Source of the DNA: Bifidobacterium italicum
GTDB lineage: Bacteria > Actinomycetota > Actinomycetes > Actinomycetales > Bifidobacteriaceae
Direction: 5' to 3'
Length of the DNA stretch: 64,000 nucleotides
NCBI RefSeq assembly: GCF_002286915.1
Contig: NZ_MVOG01000004.1
Location: forward strand, 1 to 64,000
Shown here: positions 46,192-55,516 of the stretch, one piece after another
Position numbering within the stretch: position 1 is the stretch's first letter
How the letters are laid out: each line of letters starts with the position of its first letter
Notes under the pieces: model-generated
Databases searched by the model: none
What the model was told of the DNA's origin: nothing
Seen by the model: only the letters and a program-made list of their open reading frames with translations
Made by a program: the position numbers and the translations under genes

Positions 46192-46637
46192 CCACCGGAA
46201 CCCCGCATGGCCCCGACCGGCGTATGCCGTGGGTCTTCCGCGTGTCGATCATCTGCGTGCTGCTCGTATTCTATCTGGCATGCTGGTTCGCGGCGAATGC
46301 CTATGTAGACCGAGAAGTCGATGCATACCAGAGTGCCGAGCGCGTCTGGGTGGCGTCAGAGGGAATGCTCAACGACACGAACCGTATGCTCAGACGGCTT
46401 CCTCAGAATCTGCGCAAACAGGCGCAGGAGGAGACTTCGATTCGCCCTCCTGTCGCGAGCACGGCGAACGCCTACCTCGGTTCCCCGTATCGTTCACCTT
46501 ATGTATGGGTGCTTATGCGAGACGCCTGGAAGATCCGTCAGGAGCGGGATGCGCAGATTGGCGCCGCCCTGCAGAATCTAGATAACAACACGTCGCAATA
46601 TGACGCGTTGAACGCGGAGCAGTGCGGGAGCTGGTAA
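46179..46637 (+). CDS. Membrane-anchored protein of unknown function
   Basis: 152 residues starting at GTG with GGAAGGGG 5 bases upstream, inside the last codons of the amidase fragment. One membrane helix (about 20-40, VSIICVLLVFYLACWFAANA) is followed by a soluble helical domain rich in Arg/Gln/Glu and Pro, ending NAEQCGSW. The overlap suggests it was translationally coupled to the amidase gene when that was intact. No family recognised. Confidence 0.6.
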   Translation: METVTTGTPHGPDRRMPWVFRVSIICVLLVFYLACWFAANAYVDREVDAYQSAERVWVASEGMLNDTNRMLRRLPQNLRKQAQEETSIRPPVASTANAYLGSPYRSPYVWVLMRDAWKIRQERDAQIGAALQNLDNNTSQYDALNAEQCGSW

Positions 46638-46650
46638 CCCCCGAATCGCA

Positions 46651-46689
46651 GTACGTGCGGCCCCGCATCCGATGCGGGGCCGCACGTAC
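46651..46689. terminator. Bidirectional terminator
   Basis: Perfect 18-bp arms (46651-46668 and 46672-46689) with a 3-base loop between converging genes. Confidence 0.85.
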
Positions 46690-46725
46690 CTGAAAGAAGG
46701 GTTCTTTGTTTGGCGGATGGGGCAG

Positions 46726-46914
46726 TCAATGTGGGCGGTTGGGGTCTTGCGGGCCATCATCGTGCAGCGAGAGCGCGTAGGCGGCGGAGAAAACGGCCGC
46801 GACGATCGGTGCCAGCCACATATACCGATAGGTGTGCGTCGTCTTGCCGATGAGTAGGGCGCATAGGAGCAGAAGGGTGAGGAACACCCCCAGCACAGAC
46901 CAGAACCTTTTCAC
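46726..46914 (-). CDS. 62-residue two-helix membrane protein, coupled to upstream gene
   Basis: GTG start overlapping the TGA of the upstream frame (GTGA). Two membrane helices (about 5-24 and 31-50) and an Asp/Pro-rich tail (LHDDGPQDPNRPH). The pairing of a secreted protein with a tiny coupled membrane protein is like a toxin or bacteriocin with its immunity protein, but this is only an analogy; no homology is recognised. Confidence 0.6.
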   Translation of the reverse strand: MKRFWSVLGVFLTLLLLCALLIGKTTHTYRYMWLAPIVAAVFSAAYALSLHDDGPQDPNRPH

Positions 46915-47860
46915 AGCAGGCACCCGGATACGGCGTCGCCTACACGCACCCAACCTTTCGCGTCGGAACGGTACCATGCCCACCCGGCGCCGATGGCGCA
47001 TAATGCTAAGCCGCCTGGACCGATTTTTTTGGCAACGATCTTCGCCCCGCGTCCGGCTTGCTTCGCCACGCTCCACGCCTTGCCTTTTAGCCAGTGTGAT
47101 TTGGCCTGTCCAAGCCAGCGGGCGGCTCCGCGCGCTTTGTCGGAGATGAAGCGCCCTGAGCCCTTGAACCATGCAGCCACATTGTCCCACCATTTCGGAT
47201 CGGCAGTGATCGGATAAGCAAAGCTGTCGGCATGGTGTTCGACAACTTGGATCAGGGTGTCGCCATCAGGGGCAGTTTCGAAATGAGTGGGTACTTGTCG
47301 GCCGTTCGCATCCACTGCCCAAGGGACGAACACCACCGACGGCGTGGATGCCATCGGAAGCGATCTGGAACAGAATGGCCATGCCGGTCTGCTCATCTAT
47401 CATGATCCAGTCCACTCCGCTGAACTGGTATGCGTGGCGTTCGGGCGCAGATCGGTCCTCTAGAACGCTGTGCACCATGACAGCGTCGTCTCGGGTAGAG
47501 TCCACGGCATAATCCACCTTGTCGCCTTCCGCGATGGCCATGCCATTTTCCGCATAGAGGGAGCCTACGGCTGCATCGGAGATGGCAAGTGTCCGACCGG
47601 ATGGCATGGACGACACCTGCAGCCCTACAGCATTCTCGGTATGAGTGACAACGAAAACGCCGTCACCGCTGATCACGGTTGAAGGAGTTTTCGTGGCGTT
47701 CATGGCAAGCGCCGATTCGGTCCCTATGGATGATTGGGCATGTTCGACGGTTGCGCTGACCGTTTCGTCTGCCTGGGCGGACAGCGCAGTGCTTGCCGCC
47801 AACAGGACCGCCATTATCAATGATGCAGCGTTTGTTGCTTGTTTTTTTTGTGATCATCAT
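46911..47860 (-). pseudogene. Secreted basic protein gene with two frameshifts
   Basis: Three pieces in different frames read as one protein. It begins MMITKK at 47860, enters an A8 tract (T8 at 47842-47849 on the plus strand), and loses frame. One base fewer would continue into a good signal peptide (SLIMAVLLAASTALSAQADE). This second frame runs to about 47340 (DEQTGMAILFQIASDGIHAVGG), after which the third frame continues VVFVPWAVDANGRQVPTHFE and YPITADPKWW. The C-terminus is basic, then Gly-rich and hydrophobic (KKIGPGGLALCAIGAGWAWY) with a terminal Cys (DAVSGCLL). The 46911-47396 and 47266-47820 frames could be expressed separately, but the join is more likely broken. Confidence 0.65.
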
Positions 47861-48646
47861 GATCTCGTTTCTTGTTTTTTTCTAGGGGATAATGTGTGAT
47901 GATAAGCCCGATTTCAGATTACCGGAATTGGGCACGTGCTTATAAATAGTCGGTCTAGGATTCGCGTATAGCGGATATACCAAAACCGGTAATTCTAGCT
48001 CAATTCAACGGATGCGGCCGAAAGGGCTCGTTTGGCTATGCACGCCCTTGAGCAGTGGGGCATGCACGGTGACGATAATGGGAATAAAGGGCGTCGTGCC
48101 TTGGGGGCGCCTAATGGCGCCAATGGATCCGTGTCTGCCATGGTGCGGAAAACCGGTCTGCGGCAGGTCGGTTTTCCGGTGCGCTCGTCCTCGCCTGGAT
48201 AATGCAACGGATACGGCGCGCGACGCTGTCGCCGCTATGCTTGGCGCTCGTGCGCCCGACGCCGATGTCCCGATAGCCTGCGTCCGACGGTTTGCATGTC
48301 ACGCAGCCATCCGCAAACCATTACCCTTAATCCGCAGGTTATCATAGAGGCATCCAATTCCCCGAAGCATTGCAACAACGGCTGAAACCCATCCCTCATC
48401 GTCGACTGACCAACACCTATGGCATACGCGGACGCGATAGAACCATGCGGGGGCATGAACGGATGGCAGCGAAGAATCCTGACCGTAGCGTGGATGTCCG
48501 GGCACCAAAAACCACGTTGCGTTCATTCGGCAATCCGGGTGCTCATATGGTTGCGGCACATGGCATAGTGGTTAATTATGTCGACGATTCAGTAAAACTA
48601 GCAATTCGACAAACTTTGAACACTATGTTTTGTATTCTCGATTCCC
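47861..48646 (+). other. 786-bp region without a supported gene; one strong hairpin
   Basis: Open frames here are short and lack ribosome sites. A 15-bp stem with two G-U pairs valid only in plus-strand RNA and a 3-base loop lies at 48146-48178, with GGCGCC repeats just upstream (about 48107-48120), so a plus-strand RNA or an old terminator is possible. Confidence 0.5.
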
Positions 48647-48919
48647 ATGCAAGATTTGACCAACCATCATGAAGACGGACGGCTGGAGGTGCTCGCCCAG
48701 GCGCTGACCGTCATGCAGCAACTAAACGCGGAATCATCTCCGTACGCCCATGCGGCATTCGGTGATGTGCTGACCATTCTGGAACGGTATGGGGCGGGCG
48801 AAGAGGAACTGTGGCCCACGTTGGAGGCGATGCTGATCGAGGTCTTCTCGTTCCATCAGTTCCTCGACATGAGGCTGACACGAATCGAACAGGCACAGGA
48901 TCCGCCTGTCTCATGGTGA
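48647..48919 (+). CDS. Acidic helical protein, unknown function
   Basis: 90 residues, Glu/Leu-rich and predicted helical (LEVLAQALTVMQQLNAESS; MLIEVFSFHQFLDMRL). There is no ribosome site before the ATG. No signal or membrane segment, no family. Kept because of its clean composition and isolation from any other frame; it may be a remnant. Confidence 0.4.
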   Translation: MQDLTNHHEDGRLEVLAQALTVMQQLNAESSPYAHAAFGDVLTILERYGAGEEELWPTLEAMLIEVFSFHQFLDMRLTRIEQAQDPPVSW

Positions 48920-49040
48920 CGTTCCGGTCCCTGGTGAATCCGCAGAATGCTGGCATCGGCAACTTTGCGCGAGGTGTGAGGTCTTTCCGTGACCGATAAC
49001 AGAACCGCCACTCTGCCGACGCCGCGACAAGAGCTATTAA

Positions 49041-49220
49041 CTACCTGTATAGGTATTTGCCCTCGTCTATCTTACGGGCGATGTCTTGCAGTTCCGAGGC
49101 GAGCCTGCGATCCTCCTCGGAGCCGGAGTTCAGTTTATGCGCCTTGCGGTCCAGCCGATACTCGTTGCCGAAATACGCGCCTATGCCGAGAATCAGCACC
49201 GCTATGATGACCCAGATCAT
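49041..49220 (-). CDS. 59-residue single-helix membrane protein, coupled to upstream gene
   Basis: ATG overlaps the TGA of the secreted-peptide gene (ATGA). One N-terminal helix (MIWVIIAVLILGIGAYFG) and a charged cytoplasmic tail with EEDRRLASELQDIARKIDEG. It has the same relation to its secreted neighbour as the 62-residue protein at 46726-46914. An immunity or transport-accessory role is conceivable but unproven. Confidence 0.65.
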   Translation of the reverse strand: MIWVIIAVLILGIGAYFGNEYRLDRKAHKLNSGSEEDRRLASELQDIARKIDEGKYLYR

Positions 49221-49486
49221 GGTTTCTTCGTCACCCCAAAACCGAACAAAGCCAAGCAGGCGCGAAGCGGACCGGCAGTGCCGTACTTGCCGATGTTATG
49301 ACAGGATTCACGAGTGGGCACCCAGTAGTCATAACACTGGTTCCCCACATAGAAGTCGCAGCGTTTGCGGGTTGTGACCTCGGCGGCGCCAGCTGGCGCG
49401 GACAGGACCGTCCCCATGCCGGGAACAGCTGTTAACGACATGAGCATGGCAGCCAACTTTTTCCATATGGACCTTTTCATATTCAT
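49217..49486 (-). CDS. Secreted small cysteine-containing peptide
   Basis: 89 residues, signal peptide ending near PAGAAE (about 34), leaving a mature peptide of about 55 residues with four cysteines (KRCDFYVGNQCYDYW, ESCHN, LRACLALFGFGV) and a basic TKKP end. I chose the ATG at 49486 because the one at 49492 touches the GGAAGG ribosome site. Size, export, cysteine pairs and the hydrophobic Gly-containing tail recall a bacteriocin; no known family is matched. Confidence 0.65.
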   Translation of the reverse strand: MNMKRSIWKKLAAMLMSLTAVPGMGTVLSAPAGAAEVTTRKRCDFYVGNQCYDYWVPTRESCHNIGKYGTAGPLRACLALFGFGVTKKP

Positions 49487-49647
49487 ATCCATCCTTCCTT
49501 CTTTGTTGCGGCTTAGCGTTGGGTCATAATCCTCATTATTCGGCGGTGATGGAGTGACGCATGCATCATGATGACCGTGCCATCGCCTCCTTTCGACCTT
49601 TCGATATGACATGCGCGCCATCCATATGGCTCGTCACGCGTGCGGAA

Positions 49648-49672
49648 CGCGCCGGCAACGATTGCCGGCGCG
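49648..49672 (-). terminator. Hairpin downstream of the 53-residue gene
   Basis: CGCGCCGGCAA, a 3-base loop and TTGCCGGCGCG form a perfect 11-bp stem, 19 bases past the stop at 49691. Confidence 0.7.
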
Positions 49673-49690
49673 GCGGCATATGCCTCATGT

Positions 49691-49852
49691 TCAGTTCGCC
49701 AGATCGGCCCAGTCGTTGTCGTCGTCACGGTGGAACAGCGATCCGATGCCCCAATACATCAACATCACGAGAAGGCACGGCAGGAAGAGCAGCTCGGTTC
49801 CGATGTCGCGCAGTCTTCCGACCATGGCCTTGTCTGATCCGTGTGCATTCAT
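49691..49852 (-). CDS. 53-residue single-helix membrane protein
   Basis: GAAAGG lies 7 bases before the ATG. One helix (about 20-39, ELLFLPCLLVMLMYWGIGSLF) and an acidic tail (HRDDDNDWADLAN). It is followed by a terminator, so it is a complete one-gene unit. Third small membrane protein of the patch; function unknown. Confidence 0.6.
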   Translation of the reverse strand: MNAHGSDKAMVGRLRDIGTELLFLPCLLVMLMYWGIGSLFHRDDDNDWADLAN

Positions 49853-50464
49853 GGAGAACCTTTCCGGCCGACCGTCATCCCGTTCGATGCATACGATGAC
49901 GGCGGCGCAAGCGTCCGTGGTGTGCCTGTGCCTCCATGATGCGGCAGATCGTTCGATGCGATGGAATTCCACGCATGATTCGGCCTTCGGGGTTCATGAT
50001 GCGGTTTCTCCGGCGTATACAGCGGTCTGGCTGCCGTCCTCGCTGGTTGTCCGAGGCGAGCGGAAAGCAGTCGTCACCGATGATATTCGTCCGGCTATGC
50101 CACAGGCGTCGACATGTACGGGATGCCCGAGTTCCTGTGCCCGGCTGCCGTCTTAATCGGAGACCAAGCGGGACTAATTGGTTTTCCTTGCGGCATAAGG
50201 GATGCGCAGGAATGGGACAGCCAGTGGGGCTGTCCGAGGCAACCGGCCTCTATAGACTTATCGGGAATAATTCAATCTCACGTCGGCAAGGATGCGTGTC
50301 AGCGAGGACGTGTGGATGACTGCTGAGGCGGAGGTCGAATGACTGTGATGGTCCGCTGTGCAAGAACCCGGATGATGGTCTCTTCAAAGCATGTTGTCGT
50401 TCATTCGATCGGAGTCATATGCGATCAGGCCGACTGAATCGGACGATTGTGAGGTAGACCGCCC
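49853..50464 (+). other. 612-bp region without a supported gene
   Basis: Several short open frames exist on both strands, none with ribosome site or recognisable protein. A small stem (GGACAGCC / GGCTGTCC) lies at about 50215-50237. It must contain the promoter of the GH101 gene. Confidence 0.5.
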
Positions 50465-53400
50465 ATGTCGATGCGGAAGACCATGGTAACTGCTGCTTTT
50501 GCCGTACTGATAACCTGCTCGTTCATATGCGGGTCGGCATCGGCGGCACCGACGAACGACTCTGCCGGGGGAGGGCCTCCGGCACCCGCCGCGCCCACGG
50601 CGAGCGCTGACGACGTCGCATCGCCTCAACGTGGGCGGTTGTCCACGGAGCGAATGACCGTGTCCGTGGACGAGAGTTTCCCGTCCGTTATCCGATACGC
50701 CATGTCCGATGGCAAGGTCATGCAGGGACGATCCGCGCCTTCGCGAATCGTGTCCATCAACGGCCATGATGTCACGCTGGGACCCGACGACGTCTCATTC
50801 ACGCAAAGCGGCGCCAAGGCCGACTACGTCCTCAAGGTCAAAGATGCCGCTGCATCCATCGACGCGATCCTGACCGTCGAGCTGGAGGCGCGGGGGAACG
50901 CGCTCTCCTTCACCGTGGCCAAGGTGGTCAACAATCTCGATCCGAATGCGTCGGTGAGTGAGGGCGGACTGCGTGTTGATGGAGAAAACCATCCGATTGA
51001 GACCATTGCGTTCCCTGGCAACGATCTGGTGTCCATGCGCAGTGACGCAGCCGATGCGCAGTTCACCGGCGCGCTTATGTCATCGGACACGAACAAGCCG
51101 GGTGATGAGAACCTCCGCATCACGGAACGGACCAGCATGAACAACCGTGATTACATGTATGCGTTCGTCTCCGGCGGTGGGTTGAGCGCAGGCGTATGGT
51201 CGAATTCCGAGCATAACGGCAGGGTGGTGGCGGCGCCGGTGCAGGGAGGCAGCCAGAACACGAGGATCCTCGCCAACACCACGACCGCCGATGGCGCCGT
51301 GTCTCTGGGGCTCAACAGCGCGCCGTGGTATTGGCATCGCACCGTAAGGGATTCGAAGAATAGGTCGTATATCGTGGCGCAGACGGACCTGCCCCGCATG
51401 TCGGTGGCCATCGCCGCCGACGAGAATGCCGACGGGAAAGTGGACTGGCAGGACGGGGCCATCGCGTTCCGCGGTATCATGAACAATCCTTTCAAAAGCG
51501 AGGAAGTCCCCGAACTGGTGGCATGGCGCATAGCCATGAACTTCGGCTCGCAGGCGCAGAATCCGTTCCTGACCACGCTCGACAATGTCAAGAGGGTCGC
51601 GCTGAACACCGATGGGCTGGGACAGTCGGTCCTGCTCAAGGGATACGGCAATGAGGGACATGACTCGGGACATCCCGATTACGCCGACGTCAACGCGCGC
51701 GCCGGCGGCGCGGACGACATGAACACGCTCATCAAGGAAGGGACGGGATACGGCGCGCGCTTCGGCGTGCATGTCAACGCGTCCGAGATGTATCCGGAAG
51801 CCAAGGCCTTCGACGAGGAATCAGTACGGCGCGACCCTTCGGGCGCGCTGCACTACGGGTGGAACTGGCTGGATCAGGGCATCGGCATCGACGGCATCTG
51901 GGATCTGGGCTCCGGAGCCCGCCAGCGCAGATTCGCGGAGCTTGGCCAGCAGGTGCATGGCATGGATTTCGTCTATCTTGACGTATGGGGCAACCTGACC
52001 TCATCCGGCTCCGAGGATTCCTGGGAGACGCGCAAGATGTCGAAGATGATCAACGACAACGGGTGGCGCATGGCCACCGAGTGGGGGTCAGGAAACGAAT
52101 ACGATTCCACCTTCCAGCATTGGGCCGCGGATCTGACCTATGGCGGCTCCACCGCGAAGGGGGAGAACTCGCAGGTGATGCGCTTCCTGCGCAACCATCA
52201 GAAGGACAGCTGGGTGGGTGACTACCCCTCCTACGGCGGCGCGGCGAACGCCCCGTTGCTGGGCGGCTACAGCATGAAGGACTTCGAGGGATGGCAGGGG
52301 CGTTCCGACTACGACGAGTACATCGAGAACCTGTTCGCCCATGACGTCTCCACCAAGTTCCTCCAGCATTTCAAGGTGACGCGTTGGGTCAACAGTCCGC
52401 TCGATTCGACATCCGTCCAGGATGCGTCGGTCAACGGCGGCAACGAGTTCATCGAGTTGAAGGACGCCTCCGGCAACACGGTGACGCTCTCGCGCGGCTC
52501 GAACGACGGCGCGACGGCCGCATACCGCGATCGCACGATCACGCTCAACGGCGTTGTCGTCGCATCCGGCGCCGTTCCCCGTGGAGACAATGGCCAAGGC
52601 GGCACGGAGTCGTATCTGCTGCCTTGGCTATGGAACGCCGAGACGGGCGAACGCGTCGCGGCCGCGGACGAGAAGCTCTACCACTGGAGCACGGCGGGAG
52701 GCACGAGCGAGTGGACCGTGCCGGACGACTGGCGGGGACTGGCGAACGTCAAGGTGTACAGGCTGACCGATCAGGGCAGGACCGACGAACGGACCGTCGT
52801 GGTAACGGACGGCAGGATCTCGCTCGATGCAGACGCGGCGACCCCCTACGTCATCTACCGTGGCGACGCGGCGCCAGCGCCCATCAACGTGGCATGGAGC
52901 ACCGGCATGCACGTCGTCGATGCCGGATTCAACGGAGGGGAGTCGTCGCTCGCCTCGAACTGGAAACCGGATACGTCCCGTGGCGGCAACGCCTCCATCG
53001 CCAAGGACGCGCACGCTAACCCCATGCTCAAGCTCTCCGGTACGGCCTCCGTCCGGCAGCCGCTCACCGGATTGCAGCCCGGGCAACGCTACGCGCTCTA
53101 CGTTGGCGTGGACAATCCCTCGAACGGGCGCGCCTCGATGCGCGTCGATCATGACGGGACGGCGTTGGCGACGAACTCCACCGGAAGATCCATCGCGACG
53201 AACTACGTCAAGGCGTACGCGCACAACACGAATTCGGCCACGACGAACAACGGCAGCCGCTTCCAGAACATGTACGTGTTCTTCGTCGCCCCCGAATCCG
53301 GCGAGACGACGCTGACGCTGCGCCACAACGGCGACGGGGACGCCTATTTCGACGACGTGCGCGTGGTGCGCAGCCAATACGACGGCCTGCGCGTCGACGG

Positions 53401-55504
53401 TCACGGCGAAACGATCCGTCTCTCCAACAACTTCGAGAACAACGCCCAGGGCATATGGCCCTTCGTGGTGGCCGGCGCCGAAGGCGTCGAGGACAACCGC
53501 ATCCACCTGTCGCAGCTGCATGCGCCATATACGCAGTCGGGATGGGACGTCAAGAAGATGGATGATGTGCTCGTCGGCGCCGACCCCAAGAGCAACTGGT
53601 CGGTGAAGGTCAACGGCCTGTCCGGACGCAACGCGCTCATCTACCGGACCATCCCGCAGAACTTCACTTTCGAGGCGGGACGCCGCTACCGGGTGAGCTT
53701 CGACTACCAGTCGGGCACTGACGGCATCTACGCCGTCGCCGTAGGCCACGGCGACTACGGTTCCGGCAAGCTTTCCCTGACCGATCTTCCCAAGGCGCTG
53801 GGCACGGACGGCCATTACGAGTTCGAGCTGACCGGCGGCGTGAACGACGATTCCTGGTTCGGCGTCTATTCGACAGGGAAGGCCCCCGACACGCAGGGCA
53901 CGGACGGAAACGCCGCCAATTTCGCCGGATACAAGGACTTCGTGCTCGACAACCTCGTCATCGAACGCATCGACCAGAAGCCCCGCAGCGAACAGGATGC
54001 GCGGGACGAACTCGCGCGGGTCTCCAAGGCCTACGGAGAACGGCAGGGTGACTACTCCGATGAAGCGCGCCGCATCTACGCCATCACCCTCGCCAAGGCG
54101 AAGGCGCTGATCGACCATGACGATGCGGATGCGGACGACTTCACGCGGGCTCATGACATGCTCGTCGAACTCGACGAGTACATGAAGCAGGCTCCGGGGA
54201 ACGATTCGAGCGACGCCAAGGACATCGCCGATGACCGCTACCGCGTCACCGTGGGCAGCGCGCAGCCTGACTACGGCGGATACGAGGGCCCGGCTGAATA
54301 TGCGCGGGACGGCAAGGATTCCACCTACTGGCACACCGCATGGGGCGCGAACGCCGTGCACGACGGCACGGCATGGTACCAGTTCGACCTCGCCAAGCCC
54401 ACGACCGTGACCGGTTTGCGGTATCTGCCGCGCCCGGGCGGGGACAACGCCAACGGCAAGATCAAGCAGTACCGGATCACACTCGTCCGCGCCGACGGAA
54501 CGCGTACGAGCATCGACGGCGAATTCTCCACCTCCACCCGCTGGCAGCGGAAGTCCTTCGACGCCGTGGCGGACGTCTCGTCGGTCCGCGTTGAGGTCCT
54601 GACGTCGTCCGGCGCGAGCGCCGATCAGGGCAACAGGTTCGCCTCCGCGGCGGAGCTGCGGCTGACGACCGACCGTGATGTGCCGCTGACGCCCATCGTG
54701 GCGGACAAGTCAGAGCTGGCGGATCTCGTGGACGCCGCGAAGGCGCTTCGGGAAGACGACTACGCGAACGATGGATGGCAGCGCCTGACGGATCGCCGCA
54801 CGCATGCCGAATCAGTGCTCGCCGACAAGGACGCCACGGTCGACGACGTAGAGCTTGCGGCCGCTAATCTCCACGACGCCATCGCAGGGCTGGAAAAGGC
54901 CTCCGCGAAGGCGGACAAGACGGCGCTGCGCGATGGTCTCGTAAAAGCGGAAGCCCTCAGGCAATCAGATTGGAGTGATGCGAGCTGGGCGACGCTGGCC
55001 GGCGCGGTCTCCGACGGCCGCAGGATACTCGATGATGAAGGCGCCACGCAGGCTCAGGTGGACGATGCGCTCAACGCCTTGGACAAGGCGATTCACGGGC
55101 TTGAGGGCAAAACGGCCGCCGAGCCGGGCACGCCCGGCAAGGATGATGGTTCCGTTGCGAGCCTCGACGCGCTCAGGAAGCTGATCGCGAAGGGCGCCGC
55201 CATGCGGACGGACTCCTATACGGAGCCGAGTGTCGACGCGCTGCGTCGCGCGCTGCGTGGGGCCAAGGCGGTCGCCGAAGCGAACGATCCGTCAAGCCAG
55301 CAGGTCGACGAGGCCATCAAGGCGCTGCAAAAGGCCATCGATGCGCTGCAGGCGATTCCTGCGACGGCGTCGGATGCCGAATCGGCCGACGGCGTCACGA
55401 TGGCGGCAACCGGTTCCGCGACCGTAGCGGCCGCCATAACCTTCGGACTATTCACCGTCTTCGGTCTGGCAATGCTTGCCGTGAGGAAGCCGCGCCGCGA
55501 CTGA
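50465..55504 (+). CDS. engBF: Surface-anchored endo-alpha-N-acetylgalactosaminidase (GH101)
   Basis: 1679 residues, signal peptide to about SASA. The GH101 core shows nucleophile Asp506 in DFVYLDVWGN and acid/base Glu539 in RMATEWG, 33 apart, the same spacing as the characterised pair (Asp789/Glu822) of bifidobacterial EngBF. VNASEMYPEA and GWNWLDQGIGIDG are other core blocks. Next come beta-sandwich CBM domains, a CBM32-like module (about 1260-1400) and three FIVAR modules (about 1420-1640). MAATG at 1646, a helix and RKPRRD end the protein. It cleaves the core 1 disaccharide (galacto-N-biose) from Ser/Thr of mucins. It is shorter than EngBF (1966 residues). Confidence 0.95.
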   Translation: MSMRKTMVTAAFAVLITCSFICGSASAAPTNDSAGGGPPAPAAPTASADDVASPQRGRLSTERMTVSVDESFPSVIRYAMSDGKVMQGRSAPSRIVSINGHDVTLGPDDVSFTQSGAKADYVLKVKDAAASIDAILTVELEARGNALSFTVAKVVNNLDPNASVSEGGLRVDGENHPIETIAFPGNDLVSMRSDAADAQFTGALMSSDTNKPGDENLRITERTSMNNRDYMYAFVSGGGLSAGVWSNSEHNGRVVAAPVQGGSQNTRILANTTTADGAVSLGLNSAPWYWHRTVRDSKNRSYIVAQTDLPRMSVAIAADENADGKVDWQDGAIAFRGIMNNPFKSEEVPELVAWRIAMNFGSQAQNPFLTTLDNVKRVALNTDGLGQSVLLKGYGNEGHDSGHPDYADVNARAGGADDMNTLIKEGTGYGARFGVHVNASEMYPEAKAFDEESVRRDPSGALHYGWNWLDQGIGIDGIWDLGSGARQRRFAELGQQVHGMDFVYLDVWGNLTSSGSEDSWETRKMSKMINDNGWRMATEWGSGNEYDSTFQHWAADLTYGGSTAKGENSQVMRFLRNHQKDSWVGDYPSYGGAANAPLLGGYSMKDFEGWQGRSDYDEYIENLFAHDVSTKFLQHFKVTRWVNSPLDSTSVQDASVNGGNEFIELKDASGNTVTLSRGSNDGATAAYRDRTITLNGVVVASGAVPRGDNGQGGTESYLLPWLWNAETGERVAAADEKLYHWSTAGGTSEWTVPDDWRGLANVKVYRLTDQGRTDERTVVVTDGRISLDADAATPYVIYRGDAAPAPINVAWSTGMHVVDAGFNGGESSLASNWKPDTSRGGNASIAKDAHANPMLKLSGTASVRQPLTGLQPGQRYALYVGVDNPSNGRASMRVDHDGTALATNSTGRSIATNYVKAYAHNTNSATTNNGSRFQNMYVFFVAPESGETTLTLRHNGDGDAYFDDVRVVRSQYDGLRVDGHGETIRLSNNFENNAQGIWPFVVAGAEGVEDNRIHLSQLHAPYTQSGWDVKKMDDVLVGADPKSNWSVKVNGLSGRNALIYRTIPQNFTFEAGRRYRVSFDYQSGTDGIYAVAVGHGDYGSGKLSLTDLPKALGTDGHYEFELTGGVNDDSWFGVYSTGKAPDTQGTDGNAANFAGYKDFVLDNLVIERIDQKPRSEQDARDELARVSKAYGERQGDYSDEARRIYAITLAKAKALIDHDDADADDFTRAHDMLVELDEYMKQAPGNDSSDAKDIADDRYRVTVGSAQPDYGGYEGPAEYARDGKDSTYWHTAWGANAVHDGTAWYQFDLAKPTTVTGLRYLPRPGGDNANGKIKQYRITLVRADGTRTSIDGEFSTSTRWQRKSFDAVADVSSVRVEVLTSSGASADQGNRFASAAELRLTTDRDVPLTPIVADKSELADLVDAAKALREDDYANDGWQRLTDRRTHAESVLADKDATVDDVELAAANLHDAIAGLEKASAKADKTALRDGLVKAEALRQSDWSDASWATLAGAVSDGRRILDDEGATQAQVDDALNALDKAIHGLEGKTAAEPGTPGKDDGSVASLDALRKLIAKGAAMRTDSYTEPSVDALRRALRGAKAVAEANDPSSQQVDEAIKALQKAIDALQAIPATASDAESADGVTMAATGSATVAAAITFGLFTVFGLAMLAVRKPRRD

Positions 55505-55516
55505 CCTCCCATTACC

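Noticed and set aside
48000-48205. A possible transposase remnant (frame containing AAERARLAMHALEQWG).
   Set aside because: The resemblance to IS256-type ends is short and the following sequence does not match; not enough to annotate.
48235-48560. Minus-strand frames of 73-86 codons.
   Set aside because: No ribosome sites and no recognisable protein features.
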